A stretch of 64,000 nt of DNA from CALOBA01 sp942491465 (GTDB lineage Bacteria; Pseudomonadota; Gammaproteobacteria; Chromatiales; Chromatiaceae): NCBI GenBank assembly GCA_942491465.1, contig CALOBA010000085.1:1-64000 (forward strand), read 5' to 3'. This document shows, in pieces, positions 1 through 9,966 of the stretch (its first letter is position 1; every line of letters starts with the position of its first letter). The notes beneath the pieces were generated by a model. The model did not search any database, was not told where the DNA came from, and was given only the letters and a program-made list of their open reading frames with translations. The position numbers were made by a program, and so were the translations under genes.

Positions 1-2024
1 ACCGCCCCGGTCAGACGATCCCCCACGAGATCGATCCCTTCCCCGAACACCCCTCCCATGACGGCAAACCCCACCAGCGTCGATGAATTATACCGGCTGA
101 ACTTTTGCAGAAAACACTCCCGATCAATCTCTGTCAGGCGAGGCGTCTGAACAAGGGTTTCGAATTCCGGGAAAAGGGCTTCGAAAGATTTGACCACCAT
201 GGTCATATAGCTGTAGGAAGGAAAAAACATCAAATAGTTTCCGATCTTTTGCGAGACCAGTGATTGGATCAACCCTGCCACCATTTCCTTGGTGTTGCGA
301 CGGTTCCTGAAAAGGGTCGATACATTGGAAACCATGACACACAAATTTTCCCGGGGAAAGGGGGACGTCAGGACCAGCCCGGATGAAGCCTCTCCACACC
401 CGAAGATTTTCTGGAAATATTCGGTGGGTGTCAGGGTAGCGGAAAAAAAGATGGTGGCCCGGCCTTTCTCCAACACCTTGCTCAATGAGCCCGAAGGATC
501 GATACAGAAGAGTTTGACCCGGAAATCCTTTGCGAACCGCTCACAGCAGACCGCGTAGGATGCATCGAACAGTTCCGTAACCTTCAGGAACCGCGTGACA
601 CCAAAATAGAGCTCCAGGAGGGTTTCGCGAAAGGAAGCATCCCGGTTCAGTGCCAGCCATTTTTCGCAGGCCCTGATAAAGTCACTCAAGGCCAGACAAA
701 GATCCTCCGGCAGTTCCGTCTCTGCAAATGCCTGCGCTGTATTCGGGCTGGCCTTCATGAACCGAAGCATGCATGTGTTAACTTTTCCCAGGGTCTGGTA
801 CACATCCGGAAGCGCTTTCTTGACCTGGCGTCTGACAGCCAGAAATGCCTGCTTCCGAATATCTGCCGAAAACATTTCCCGGGACCGATCCACCAGGTTG
901 TGAGCTTCATCCACGAGAAACAGGTATGCCTCACGCGGCCGGGAAAAAAAACGTCTCAGGTTTGCCTGGGGATCGAACACGTAGTTGTAATCGCAGATAA
1001 TGCAATCAGCCAGTTCAGACAGTTCCAGGGACAACTCGAACGGGCACACCCTGTATTGCCTGGCGATCTTTTCGATGACATCTCTGCTGAGGCAGTCCGT
1101 TTCAAAGGCGCGGGTGACGGCTTCGTCGACGCGGTCATGATACCCTTTGGCAAATTCACATTCGTCCCGGTTGCATTCGGCGTCGGCATCGAAGCAGATT
1201 TTTTCTTTTGCCGTCAGGGTCAGCGTTTTCAGGCGAAGTTTCTGATCCATGAGGGTGCTAAATGCCTCCTCGGCCACCTGTTTGCCGGTGAGACCGGGCC
1301 GTCAGATAGAACATCCGGTCGATTTTCCCTTGGGAAAGCGTTTTCAATGCGGGCGGGAGAATCACCGCCATGGTCTTGCCGATACCCGTGGGCGCCTGGA
1401 TAAGGGCCTGGCCGCCATCGCGAAGGGTGCGGTGGTAAAACGGCGACTGCCATATGGCGCTGGCCGGTTCGGTAAGCGGCAAAGGAAAGTCGAGCAGATA
1501 ATGGCGGCATCCTGTCCGGCGCCACCGGGCGAGGGTCGTGGCCCATTTCAACAATGACCAGCCCCTTGAAAAATACCAGCTGGTCACAGGACAGGTGCTC
1601 GACCAGTTCCAGGGTATCACCGGTATCCAGGTGGCAATAGGTCAGCTGAACCGTCACCGCCGCCAGCCCCTGCCGGCAGGCCAGCAGGTATGCGTACACC
1701 TTTGCCTGGCCCCAATGGCAGGGATCGGACGCCGCTTCGAGCGTTTTCAGGTCCCGGGTCGTAGACTTGATCTCCTCGACAACCACCGCTCCTCCCGCGT
1801 CGAGAACGCCATCGATGCGGCCCCCGACCACCAGGGTCAGCTCGGGGTGTCTGCCTCCACTGGAAACCCGGCACCTCGGCGCGATACACCTCCGGCCGCT
1901 GACGCTGGATTTTCTGGTGTGCACGAATACCTTCAAGGGGTCGCCCGGGTGCGGCAAAACGCATGTCCAGATCACCGGCGCGGAGCACCACGTCCGCCAG
2001 GGTCCTGACCGCAATTTGATGTCA
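1..2024 (-). CDS. Rad3/DinG-type (XPD-like) DNA helicase, 3' end cut by window, frameshifted
   Basis: Superfamily 2 helicase of the Rad3/DinG group, an ATP-driven DNA-unwinding enzyme. Reading minus-strand frames together gives an N-terminal nuclease-like domain (RTLADVVLRAGDLD near 1990, GGRIDGVLDAGG near 1810, EEIKSTTRD near 1770). This is followed by Walker A APTGIGKT near 1390, the DEAH box LVDEAHN near 905, an FFSATL motif near 445 and GVFGEGIDL near 30. Domain order fits the Rad3-related helicases with an N-terminal PD-(D/E)XK-like domain. At least four frameshifts are visible (about 1860, 1600, 1500, 1298), so no single frame carries the gene. The C-terminal end lies outside the window. 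The start is uncertain: GGAAGGAG near 2035 precedes ATCAAATTG, perhaps a miscalled ATG. The frameshifts look like sequencing error, because each frame resumes good homology. Confidence 0.75.
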
Positions 2025-2169
2025 GCTCCTTCCAACCGTTTTACCTCTTGTTGGCGATCTTCTTGCCATTGGCGAAAACGCACCACTGTAATGGTCGAAA
2101 TAAATTTGGTCAAGCCGGTGCGTGTCCAGCGGCCGGCCACCGTTCAATGAAACCGATAAGGGGGAAAAC

Positions 2170-3140
2170 AATGGAATCACGCGGCTGTGGAAAACCGACG
2201 TCCACCTGTCGCCCGATCATCATGGGCACCTGGGTGACCGGCAAAATCCATGTGGACCGGCATCGATGACGCAGAGCGAAAAGGCCATCCGTGCAGCCAT
2301 GGATGCCGGCATCGCCACCTTTGACACCGCCGAAGTCTATGGAAACGGGCACTCCGAGACAGTTCTGGGCAAGGCCATCGGCAGCCATCGGGACAAGGTT
2401 ACGATTTTGTCCAAGGTGTTCACCATCCAACCATCTTAAATACGACCAGGTGGTCGCTGTCCTGCAACTGTTCCCTGAAAAACCTGGGGACCGACTACCT
2501 GGATCTTTACCAGATTCATTGGCCGGCGGGATCATTTGGTTCAAAAGTGTACCCCCGGAAGAGACCATGCAGGCATTGACGGACCTTAAGGATCAGGGAA
2601 AAATCCGTGCCGTCGGCGTATCCAATTTCTCCCTCGACCAGTTCTCTTAAAGCCATATGTGAACTCGGGCCCATCGAGCATGCTCTTCAACCCCCCTACT
2701 CCCTGGGCGCCATGTTGAAAATGATACCCTGTCCTGGTGCCGGAACCGGGGCGTAGACCATCCTGGCGTACTCACCCATGGCCCAGGGACTACCCACCGG
2801 CAAATTCGGCCCGGACCACCAGTTTGAGAAAGGGGATCATCGCAGCGGCAATCGCCTGTTCCAGGCCGATGTCTATCACCAGGTCCAACAAGCGTTGGCG
2901 GCCCTTCGCCCCATCGCCGAGAAGAAGGGGATCACCATGGCCCAGCTGGCCCCGGCCTGGGTGATCGCCAAACCCGGCGTCCATGCGCCATTGCCGGTGC
3001 CCGCAATGCCGATCAGGCGATCGACAACGCCCGTGCAGGAGCGTCCACCCTGACCGACACCGAGCTTGAGGAACTGGACCGTATCAGCCGCCCGGTCTAC
3101 CGACCTGATCGATGAGAACCCGGTGCAATGGAAATGGTAG
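2170..3140 (+). CDS. Aldo/keto reductase, frameshifted
   Basis: NAD(P)H-dependent aldo/keto reductase of the TIM-barrel family, acting on carbonyl substrates in the cytoplasm; the substrate cannot be told. Pieces in successive frames give the family order: AMDAGIATFDTAEVYGNGHS (catalytic Asp and Tyr region), NLGTDYLDLYQIHWP near 2495, GKIRAVGVSNFSLDQ near 2610, KGITMAQLAPAWV near 2940 and TDTELEELDRISRPV near 3070. About five frameshifts are needed. The start is ATG at 2170, giving MESR-LGKTDVHLSPIIMGTW; the end is the TAG after NPVQWKW. It is transcribed divergently from the helicase. Length after repair is about 320 residues, normal for the family. Confidence 0.75.
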
Positions 3141-3247
3141 CCCGGACGATAACGGCGAATGCCGTCCCCGATCCTGCCGGGACGGAAAGGCGGCGGACGA
3201 CCCGCGGCGGCTGGAACCGACCCGTCGGCGTGGAACCCATTACTGAT

Positions 3248-4145
3248 ATGAAACGGATGCCCATGATAAACGGGAATGCCTCCCCAAAAAAGCCCTGCTG
3301 TGTCCGGGCTGCCGGAAGCTGATCAGCGGCGATGTGCCGATGTGCCCTTACAGGGGGTTGTCGTCTACCGGGGTCCCGCTGGAAAAACACCGTTCTCACC
3401 AGAGGCTTCAGCAGTGCCGAACGGCAACTGTCCAGACCATCATTGCTGTCAATGCAGTCATGTACCTGTTCTCCTGTTGATGAGCAGCCACGGATTGCAC
3501 CTGTCGGGCAATCCGTTGACCTTTCTCTCGCCGGACAGCCAGGGACTGCTCCGGCTGGAGCGCCAGCGGTGCCACTCCCATCGACCGGGGTTCCACCATT
3601 GTGGACGCTGTCATCACGCATCCTACCTTCACGGCGGCATACTTCATATTGTTTTCAACATGATGGCCTGAGCCAGATTGCCCCCCTGGTGATTCAGTAA
3701 TACGGCACCATCGAATGGTGTGTGATCTACACCCTAAGCGGCGGATCGGCTTTCTGGTTTCTTATCTGGCAGGGGTCAGCTGACCATCGGCGCGCGTCAG
3801 CCGCCGTGTGCGAAGCTCATCGAAGTGCGGCACTGTGTTATGGAAAAGCCGTGGCGGTATTTCACGTGCAGGCCATCTACCGACAGGTTGGCGGGTGGGG
3901 CGTTAGGCATCGCCCTGTTCGATCTGGTGGTCTCGGGCATCAATAACTGGGCGCACGGCGGCGGAATGGCTGCCGGCATCCTGCTAGGCTGGCTCATCGG
4001 ATATCACGAGCGCAAAAAGCGGAAAACCTGCTTCACCGCTTTCTGGAGGGTGAGGCTGTGCTGTCCGGCACCGGCCTCATTCTCCTGCGGGAAATCTTCA
4101 CCCGCCTGTTTTACCGGAGTTTTAACAAGGGTGTTGAAAAACTAA
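3248..4145 (+). CDS. Rhomboid-family intramembrane serine protease with N-terminal zinc ribbon, frameshifted
   Basis: Polytopic membrane protease that cuts transmembrane helices. The N terminus reads CPGCRKLISGDVPMCPY (near 3300 to 3350), a zinc-ribbon-like pair of CxxC motifs. The membrane part shows HGGILHIVFNMMALSQIAP near 3640, then LTIGASAAVCSLIGAL near 3780 to 3840 carrying the GxS nucleophile, and INNWAHGGGMAAGILLGW near 3940 to 3990 carrying the catalytic His. Both catalytic residues are present, so the protein is expected to be active once frameshifts (near 3350, 3420, 3660, 3800 and 3900) are removed. The exact start is unclear; ATG 3248 is the nearest in a compatible position. The C terminus runs into an inverted-repeat element. 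Confidence 0.7.
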
Positions 4146-4252
4146 TTTGCGCCGCTATAGCGAGTAAAAGGTACGCTCAAAAAGCATTACAAGGAGATTT
4201 AGAATTTTGCCTTGTCCGGCCAGACGCTCATGACGGCTTTTTCAACACCTTT
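4130..4252. repeat. Short inverted-repeat element (MITE-like) at rhomboid/galT-like junction
   Basis: GGTGTTGAAAAA near 4131 is matched by its reverse complement TTTTTCAACACC ending near 4250. The arms enclose about 100 bases with no gene. The element overlaps the 3' end of the rhomboid gene and abuts the convergent galT-like stop codon. It may act as a bidirectional terminator or be a non-autonomous mobile element. Confidence 0.5.
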
Positions 4253-5299
4253 ACTTGATAACCAGCCGCCGTCGGCCAAAGGGAATGCGGTTCTCCTCGG
4301 AGAGGTAAAGGTAGCCATATCTCCCAGCATGACCTCGAAACCGTGTGATCGCCCGGTCCAGGGGGTATAGTTGGACCGCACCACCCATGACGGCACTGTA
4401 ACTCCAGAGCGCTTGCGCGGTTTCCACCGAGAGCAGCGCAGATTTTGCACCGTTGCGATTCAGCGACTGCGGTAGAGCTTCTGAACCCGCATCATACCGT
4501 CCGATAGATGACGCTCACTCGCTTTCATCCAACGCCAGCTTACAGCGGTCCGGCCGGGATAGACGGCCCAGATCTCGTAGAACCCCTCTGGTGCAAACGC
4601 CGCCATCCACTCCAGGGGCCCGTATGGCCGATATACCGGTCCCGTGTCTCGATTTCACGGGCTGCATAATGTGCCACTCCCTCTTTTGGCAGTACACAGG
4701 CAGGCAAGTATCCGGTCAGCCAGGAACCGGTGGTGGTTGGCCCCGATCCGGTCGGCATGAACCTGGAGATGGGGATGGACCATGGACCCGCCCGCCGAGG
4801 GCAAATGGTTCTGGGTGATGGCCATGAACGTCGCTGACGGATCGTAACGGTGAACCCGCTTTAAATAGTCGGCGCAGTTGACCAGGCAGTCCGAGTAGCT
4901 GCTCGCGGTGGCGGTGCCGATCTCCACAAAGTGGGTGTTGTCGAACAGGCTCACCGCGGAATGGGCGCCGTAGGGAAACAGATTGGGAAACAGAAGCGAC
5001 TCCCCCCGGGTCATGCGCCCGGCCGGGTGAATGCCAGGGATCAACCGGGGGCGTCCGTGCCAGCACCTGGGGATGGCAAAATGGACAACGGTCCGACCAC
5101 CGGGCGGCCGGGGGCGGAGCAGCTGGTCCGCTCCCGCCTCAGTTTCGTTCACCCGACTGAAGGTGATTCGGCTGGTTCGGCCGGTGATAGGATTTTTTCG
5201 AACCTGAACCATGCGATCGGCAAGCTCCCCGGAAGGCTTCACAAGCCTCGCCCGAAGGGTTTCGCTGGTAAACCAGTTGTCGGGTGTCGAAGCGGTCAT
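4251..5299 (-). CDS. Galactose-1-phosphate uridylyltransferase-like (HIT superfamily) protein, frameshifted
   Basis: Nucleotidyltransferase of the GalT branch of the HIT superfamily, probably moving a nucleotidyl group onto a sugar phosphate. The first 210 residues are in one frame and show KNPITGRTSRITFSR, LFPNLFPYGAHSAVSLF and GGSMVHPHLQVHAD, the last holding the HxHxQ-type catalytic histidine. The C-terminal half is split: GPLEWMAAFAPEGFYEIWAV near 4590 and YLYLSEENRIPFGRRRL near 4290 lie in other frames. The start ATG 5299 is preceded by AAGGAGG at good spacing, better than the longer reading frame from 5395. Length about 345 residues, as in GalT. No other Leloir-pathway genes are next to it, so the true substrate is open. 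Confidence 0.65.
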
Positions 5300-5547
5300 C
5301 ACCGGTTCCTCCTTGTCGGTGGCATCTGGGGGCCAACCTGATTTCCATCCCGAAACGATAAAAAAGGGCGGCTGTTTTAAAAAGATACCTACCACAAGGC
5401 CGACAGCACTTCAAACCGACCTGCCCGAGGATACCGCCTGGAGTCACAGCAAACGGTTCTGTTTAAACTGGTCTCGACTACGTTTTTGTCCGGCCCATAT
5501 TAAACATAATCTGTTTTGATTATCGGCATCCTCAAAAGGAGACCATT

Positions 5548-5900
5548 ATGGGTAAAGCGCCATTGAAGTACCACACTGATCAACCCGGTCAAGATTAAAA
5601 CGGAGCAACCGGACCTGGATTTCGCTGGCCCAGTCCATGGCGAACGAAAAGGTGAAATCATTGTGTCCGGATCATATGCTGGTTTCATGGTTCAATGCCA
5701 CGACCTGGCGAATCGTATCCCAACACAGACAGCGGGTCCGCAATCTGGGTTGGCTCGATCATGCGAAGTCGCGCACTGCGACAATAATCGTCGACATCGC
5801 CAATGACGAACACCGGTATTCATCTGCCGGACACAGTCCTGACCCCGCCAAATTCGTGTTACCCCAGACACCGGATGGTTTGATACCGTCCATCGTTTCG
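5548..5900 (+). CDS. Unrecognised broken reading frame with strong ribosome site
   Basis: AAAAGGAG followed seven bases later by ATG at 5548 is a good start site. The frame closes after 16 codons. Another frame continues with KTEQPDLDFAGPVHGERKG and EIIVSGSYAGFMVQCHD, which look protein-like. I do not recognise the product. Frameshifts probably hide a small protein of about 100 residues. Confidence 0.3.
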
Positions 5901-6008
5901 CTTTCATTTTTTTACCGATAATCCATCCGTTCGTGATGAATTGCAGCCCGTGCGGTTTGGTACAATTCAGCCGAAAGGGCCATCTGTCAATGAAGAGAAA
6001 GGAGTACC

Positions 6009-6503
6009 ATGAGCGAAAACGCATTCCAGGATGCCTACCCCGATGAACTGAGCCACTGCTATGGGTGTACGCCTGAATCCGGACGGCCTGCAGTTGAAAA
6101 GCGATGGTCGGCATGAGACAGTGGCCCGATTTCGGCCGTGGTCCAAATGGCGCTGGGCCAATCTCGGCCAGGTCTACGGCGGCCTGCTGGCCTCATTGAT
6201 CGACTGTCACGGCACCGGATCGGCATCGGCTGCCGCAGGCCGGGCCCGGCCCGATGAGGCGCCGTTTCGGTTTGTCACCGCATCGCTGCATGTGGACTAC
6301 CTGCGGCCGACTATCATCGAGGCCGAACTGCGGAGGTCCTGCGGGCCATCAAGGAACTGAAGGAGAAAAAAGTGGTGGTATCGGTAACCGTTTCGGCCGG
6401 TGGTCAGGACTTCGTTTTGTACTTACCGGTGGCGGTTCGAATGCCGGAAAAACAAATTACAGCTGACGCGCTGCACCGGTTGAAGATAAACGGGCCGAAG
6501 TGA
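6009..6503 (+). CDS. PaaI-family (hotdog fold) thioesterase, frameshifted
   Basis: Acyl-CoA thioesterase-like hotdog protein. After repair it begins MSENAFQDAYPDELSHCYGC and continues RLNPDGLQLKS. The catalytic-type segment VYGGLLASLIDCHGTGSASA (near 6172 to 6232) is typical of PaaI/YiiD-like thioesterases. RFVTASLHVDYLRPT and KKVVVSVTVSAGGQDFVL supply the remaining strands. The start ATG 6009 has GAAAGGAG six bases upstream. Frameshifts lie near 6062, 6130 and 6330. The natural stop is probably TGA 6501 to 6503, after HRLKINGPK. Length about 160 residues, normal for the family; the acyl substrate is unknown. Confidence 0.65.
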
Positions 6504-6609
6504 TCGATGCAATTGAATGGCGTCGGGCAAGGCTTTGCAGTTTATTCGTGAGCAATCAGTGTAAAAACCGCCTGCTGTTTCCCGTGCTTATAGAAAAACC
6601 CAACACCGC

Positions 6610-7130
6610 ATGTTCTCCCTGGACCACTTTCACCGAAACTACGACACGGTAGAAACACCGGTAACGGATCAACCGGCAGCGGATATCCCCGTTTACCCCC
6701 AGTTCCCTGACCGATTCATCGACCCGGCCGACACGATGCGTGAAATTCCCCGCGCCTGGGCCAAGACCTGGGAGGCGTCTATCCTTCTGGTTTGCTTTAT
6801 CTTTCTCGGTCTGCCGGCAAACCTGCAAAAAACCATGCTGGAAATCGGATCCGGCTTGGGGTTGTTGGCGTTGCCGCTGCCAAAGCAGAAGCCGGTCATC
6901 ACCATGAGTGAACGCGATCCCGATGTTCTGAATTTGCACGGGCCAATGCCCTGGCCAACGGGTTCCCGGAGATGGCCATCGAACGACTGGACCTGGAAAC
7001 GCCCCACACCAAAACGGCTTCGACTATATCGTGGGATCGTGGAAATCTGCCCGACAACCGAGGCCGCCATCGATTGCCTTGAAGCCCTGTTCGACCGCTA
7101 TCTGAATCCTGCAGGGACCATCATTCTGTG
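6610..7130 (+). CDS. Class I SAM-dependent methyltransferase, truncated at a junction
   Basis: Small class I methyltransferase of the protein-lysine/nicotinamide methyltransferase style. Visible parts are MFSLDHFHRNYDTVETPV, RFIDPADTMREIPRAWAKTW, then the SAM-binding motif I LEIGSGLGLLALP near 6840, TMSERDPDVLN near 6903 and FDRYLNPAGTIIL near 7100. Frameshifts sit near 6690, 6880 and 7030. Homology stops at about 7125. From there the sequence is the 3' part of queE on the opposite strand, so the last third of the methyltransferase is missing. Confidence 0.6.
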
Positions 7131-7165
7131 CCAGTACTTCATCCGCCTCTGTCCTTCATGGTCAA
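7110..7165. other. Probable artificial junction between unrelated sequences
   Basis: A plus-strand methyltransferase loses its C-terminal third and a minus-strand queE loses its C-terminal third at the same place. Neither gene has decay around the breakpoint, which is how an end-to-end join of two contigs looks. Confidence 0.6.
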
Positions 7166-7565
7166 CCGATCCAGATTCGGCCAGTGCATCCGGTCCGACA
7201 TGCCGCTGCCGGGGCATTTCACATCGAGAATCACATGCGCCCGCATATCGACGGCGGCGGTATCGATGGCACCGCTGGTTTCAATCAAGACGTATAGCCT
7301 CGATCCGAGCTGCGGTGATCAGTGGAAAGGCGTCCGATTGGGCGAGCGGTTCGCCACCCGTGATTTCCACGAGCCGGCAACCATAGGACTCCGACCTCCC
7401 TGAGAATGTGTTCAATGGACTGTTCGTTCCCTCCATAGAAGGCATATTCCGTATCGCACCAGGTGCAGCGCAGCGGACAGCCGGTCAGCCGTACGAAGAC
7501 GCAGGGCTGCCCGACGAAACTCGATTCGCCTTGGATGCTATGAAAAAGATCTTGTAACGCGCATG
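7140..7565 (-). CDS. queE: 7-carboxy-7-deazaguanine synthase, 3'-truncated and frameshifted
   Basis: Radical-SAM enzyme making 7-carboxy-7-deazaguanine for queuosine and other deazapurines. Combined frames read FHSIQGESSFVGQP, VRLTGCPLRCTWCDTEYAFY (the radical-SAM cysteines), LVEITGGEPLAQSDAFPLIT, ETSGAIDTAAVDMRAHVILD and VKCPGSGM. Order and spacing are those of QueE. Frameshifts occur near 7545, 7400 and 7300. The start is ATG 7565, overlapping the end of the HAD gene upstream on the same strand, so the two form an operon. The C-terminal 50 to 70 residues are missing at the junction near 7.14 kb. Confidence 0.75.
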
Positions 7566-7567
7566 GT

Positions 7568-8292
7568 TAGGTCCAATCCACGCACCAGGGAGAACAGGCC
7601 AGCCCCGCCGCGTGCAACATGAGCCCATGCCGCGGATCGGATTAACGACCACCGGGTATCCTACGAGCGTGAGGATTTCGGTGTCGCCCAGGGCTGTCGC
7701 CGTAGGCAAACGAACTCGCCAGCTCGAGACCTTTTTCCTGAGCAGTCGACAGGCGACGAGCTGCCGCTTTCCGATCCCGATAGGGGTAGGGAGGAACATT
7801 CGCGCCGGTATAGCGGCCGCCGACACGCTCCAACCGTGCCGCAAACAGCGTAGGCACGTTCAATGCGGAGGCAAGCGGCGTAATCAGGAAGTCCGGCGCG
7901 CCGGAGATCAGAATGAGCTGATGGCCTGATTGCCGATGCGCCTCCAGCCGCTCACGGCCTTGGCGGGACACTGCCCGCAACATTTCGTCCCGAAAAAACT
8001 CACGGGCGCAGGCCTCGATCAGGGACGGATCCTTTTCTTGCAAATACACCTTGCGTTCGCGCAGGGGATGTATCGAGACGGATGGTCCCTGTCGGACCGG
8101 CCAGACGAGGCTTTGCTGCAATTCGCGCCAGCCGACCAAACTTCTTCGCCACAGATAACGGAAGAATCGCACCTCGCAGGCCTCTCCCGGGATGAGCGTG
8201 TTGTCGACGTCGAACAGCGCCGCAAGCGAGGCCGCGGAGACGGTCGTGGCGGCCCGGATGAGAGAGGGATGGAGGTCGTGATAGCCGTGCAT
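7568..8292 (-). CDS. HAD-IB family phosphatase (SerB-like), frameshifted
   Basis: Haloacid-dehalogenase-type phosphohydrolase of subfamily IB. Motif I is AALFDVDNTLIPG with the nucleophilic Asp near residue 28. Motif II is LILISGAPDFL near residue 135. Motif III/IV is FAYGDS followed, in another frame, by GDTEILTLVGYPVVVNPIRG. One frameshift near 7690 to 7700 splits the last 40 residues. The start is ATG 8292. It probably removes phosphate from a small molecule; homologues act on phosphoserine or lysophosphatidic acid, and the substrate cannot be read here. It runs directly into queE. Confidence 0.75.
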
Positions 8293-8345
8293 TGGATGAT
8301 TGACCGGTGAGTATCGACGGCCGATCCTACAGGACCGGCCGTTGA

Positions 8346-8375
8346 TTGAACAAGGATTTGGCCTACTTCTATAAT
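8346..8375 (+). promoter_or_regulatory. Sigma-70-type promoter upstream of tRNA-Leu
   Basis: TTGAAC at 8346 to 8351 and a perfect TATAAT at 8370 to 8375 are separated by 18 bases. It points toward the tRNA gene at 8556. Confidence 0.6.
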
Positions 8376-8555
8376 GCCGCTCCCTCTCACGGCGGAACGT
8401 GCAGCGGGGTGTTAGGTGGGATGTTCAAGAATGCCAACGGCACGCCCGAACAGCAAGCGAAGATTCGAGACGTACGGGGAAGGGGGGAGAGGGGGGTATC
8501 TGGTACGGTGAGCGTCGCGAGAACGCCGTCGTTGGGTTTTCAACATCCGGCGAGA

Positions 8556-8639
8556 GCCGAAGTGGTGGAATGGCAGACACGCACGTTTGAGGGGCGTGTG
8601 GCGCAAGCCGTGCGGGTTCAAGTCCCGCCTTCGGCACCA
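8556..8639 (+). tRNA. tRNA-Leu (anticodon GAG)
   Basis: A class II tRNA with CCA encoded. The acceptor stem GCCGAAG pairs with CTTCGGC. The anticodon stem CACGT/GCGTG encloses the loop TTGAGGG, with anticodon GAG at 8589 to 8591. The variable arm is short (about 8599 to 8612), and the T arm reads GCGGGTTCAAGTCCCGC. It resembles the bacterial leucine tRNA reading CUC/CUU codons. Confidence 0.93.
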
Positions 8640-8693
8640 ATCGAGAACGCATGACCCACGGAGCAACGATGCCCTCTTGCTGGTGCAACATCT

Positions 8694-9365
8694 GTGCGGC
8701 GTCGCAGTGTTCCGCCGACCAAACCTTCTTCGATCAGGCTACTCCCGGTCGACGATCATGAAGTTGTTCGAGTCGGCCTGCGCACGGTCCTGCACAACAA
8801 TCAAGGCATCACGATCGTCGGGGAGGCCGACAGCAAAGCGCAGGCAGCCGCGGAGGCCAAGCGCCTTCGGCCGGACGTCATCTTGATGGACGTCCGCCTG
8901 CCTGACGGGTCCGGTGTTGAAGCTTGCCGCGAAATCCTGTCTGAACAACCGACCGCGCGGGTCATCTTCCTGACGTCCTACACGGATGACGACTCGGTCC
9001 TCGCGGCCGTGTTGGCCGGGGCGTTTGGGTACGTGTTGAAAGAGATCGATTCGGCTGCGCTGATTCGCGCAATCAGGGCCGTGTCCACCGGCCGCTCCAT
9101 CCTGGACCCCGCCGTGACCAAGCGGGCCCTCGAATGGATCAAGACTGTCCCGACTGCTGAAGGCCCTGCGCGCCCCTCGTCACTCTCACCGCAAGAAGAA
9201 CGGGTCCTGGCGTTAGTGGCCGACGGCTTGACCAACAAAGAGATTGCCTCGACGCTCAAATTGAGCGACAAGACCGTCAAAAATTACCTGGCCAATATGT
9301 TCCAGAAGCTCCATATTTCCCGTCGGGCTCAAGCGGCTGCATTCTTCGTCAAGCGCACCGTGTAG
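8694..9365 (+). CDS. NarL/FixJ-family response regulator
   Basis: Two-component response regulator of 223 residues. The receiver domain (about 14 to 130) has acidic residues D20/D21, the phospho-acceptor Asp66 in LMDVRLPDGSG, and a switch Lys in VLKEID. The LuxR-type helix-turn-helix is at about 155 to 220 (LSPQEERVLALVADGLTNKE). The start is GTG 8694; the ATG at 8758 would cut into the receiver domain. No histidine kinase is adjacent, so this is an orphan regulator. The frame is intact. Confidence 0.88.
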   Translation: MRRRSVPPTKPSSIRLLPVDDHEVVRVGLRTVLHNNQGITIVGEADSKAQAAAEAKRLRPDVILMDVRLPDGSGVEACREILSEQPTARVIFLTSYTDDDSVLAAVLAGAFGYVLKEIDSAALIRAIRAVSTGRSILDPAVTKRALEWIKTVPTAEGPARPSSLSPQEERVLALVADGLTNKEIASTLKLSDKTVKNYLANMFQKLHISRRAQAAAFFVKRTV

Positions 9366-9429
9366 CGAGGGCGCTCCGCGCCTAGCCGGGGATCACCCGG
9401 CGGCGGCGTACCCAAACACACCTATCGTG

Positions 9430-9966
9430 ATGCCATCCTGGACCCTGTATCTCAATGTGGCATTGGGCAGCCTTGTCGTCGCCGTGGGCGCATGGCTGGC
9501 CTGGAACGGGCTGTCCCCGTACAGCGCGGCAGGAGTTGCGATCGCCGCTGCGGCGTTCTTATGGTGGCGTGGCACGACCCTCACGCTCATCTGGGCCTGG
9601 TCGACGCTGTTGCTTGGCCTCGAATCCTTTGCCTGGCCCGTTGTGACCATGCTGCAAATTCGTTCGGCTGGCGGCGAGCCATCCGACGCCGAGATGGGGG
9701 CCATCCTCTCCGCCACACTCATGGGGCTTTTTTCGGCCTGCTTCTGGCTCGCCTTTTCCTATGGCCTGTTCAAACGGGCAAAGGAAGGACCGGGCGCGTC
9801 GCGACGGGGAGAGCTCCTCTACGCCGTCCTCCAGGGCCAATGGCAGCGCTCGCGCGTCAAAGAAGCGGTAACGGTCACCACATCTCAATCGGATCCACGT
9901 CGACGTCGAACTTCACTGTTCGACGGGCATAGAGCGATTCAAGATCGGCCAGTGTCGATCGGATAG
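9430..9966 (+). CDS. Multi-pass membrane protein of unknown function
   Basis: The first 120 residues contain four hydrophobic segments (about 5 to 22, 28 to 50, 53 to 75 and 100 to 120). No domain is recognised. After about residue 140 the open frame runs antisense over the 3' end of priA. In the next frame the sequence ends ANGSARASKKR-stop at 9871, four bases before the convergent priA stop. A frameshift near 9840 and a true end at 9871 are therefore likely. The start is ATG 9430; a GTG at 9427 is also possible. Confidence 0.5.
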   Translation: MPSWTLYLNVALGSLVVAVGAWLAWNGLSPYSAAGVAIAAAAFLWWRGTTLTLIWAWSTLLLGLESFAWPVVTMLQIRSAGGEPSDAEMGAILSATLMGLFSACFWLAFSYGLFKRAKEGPGASRRGELLYAVLQGQWQRSRVKEAVTVTTSQSDPRRRRTSLFDGHRAIQDRPVSIG

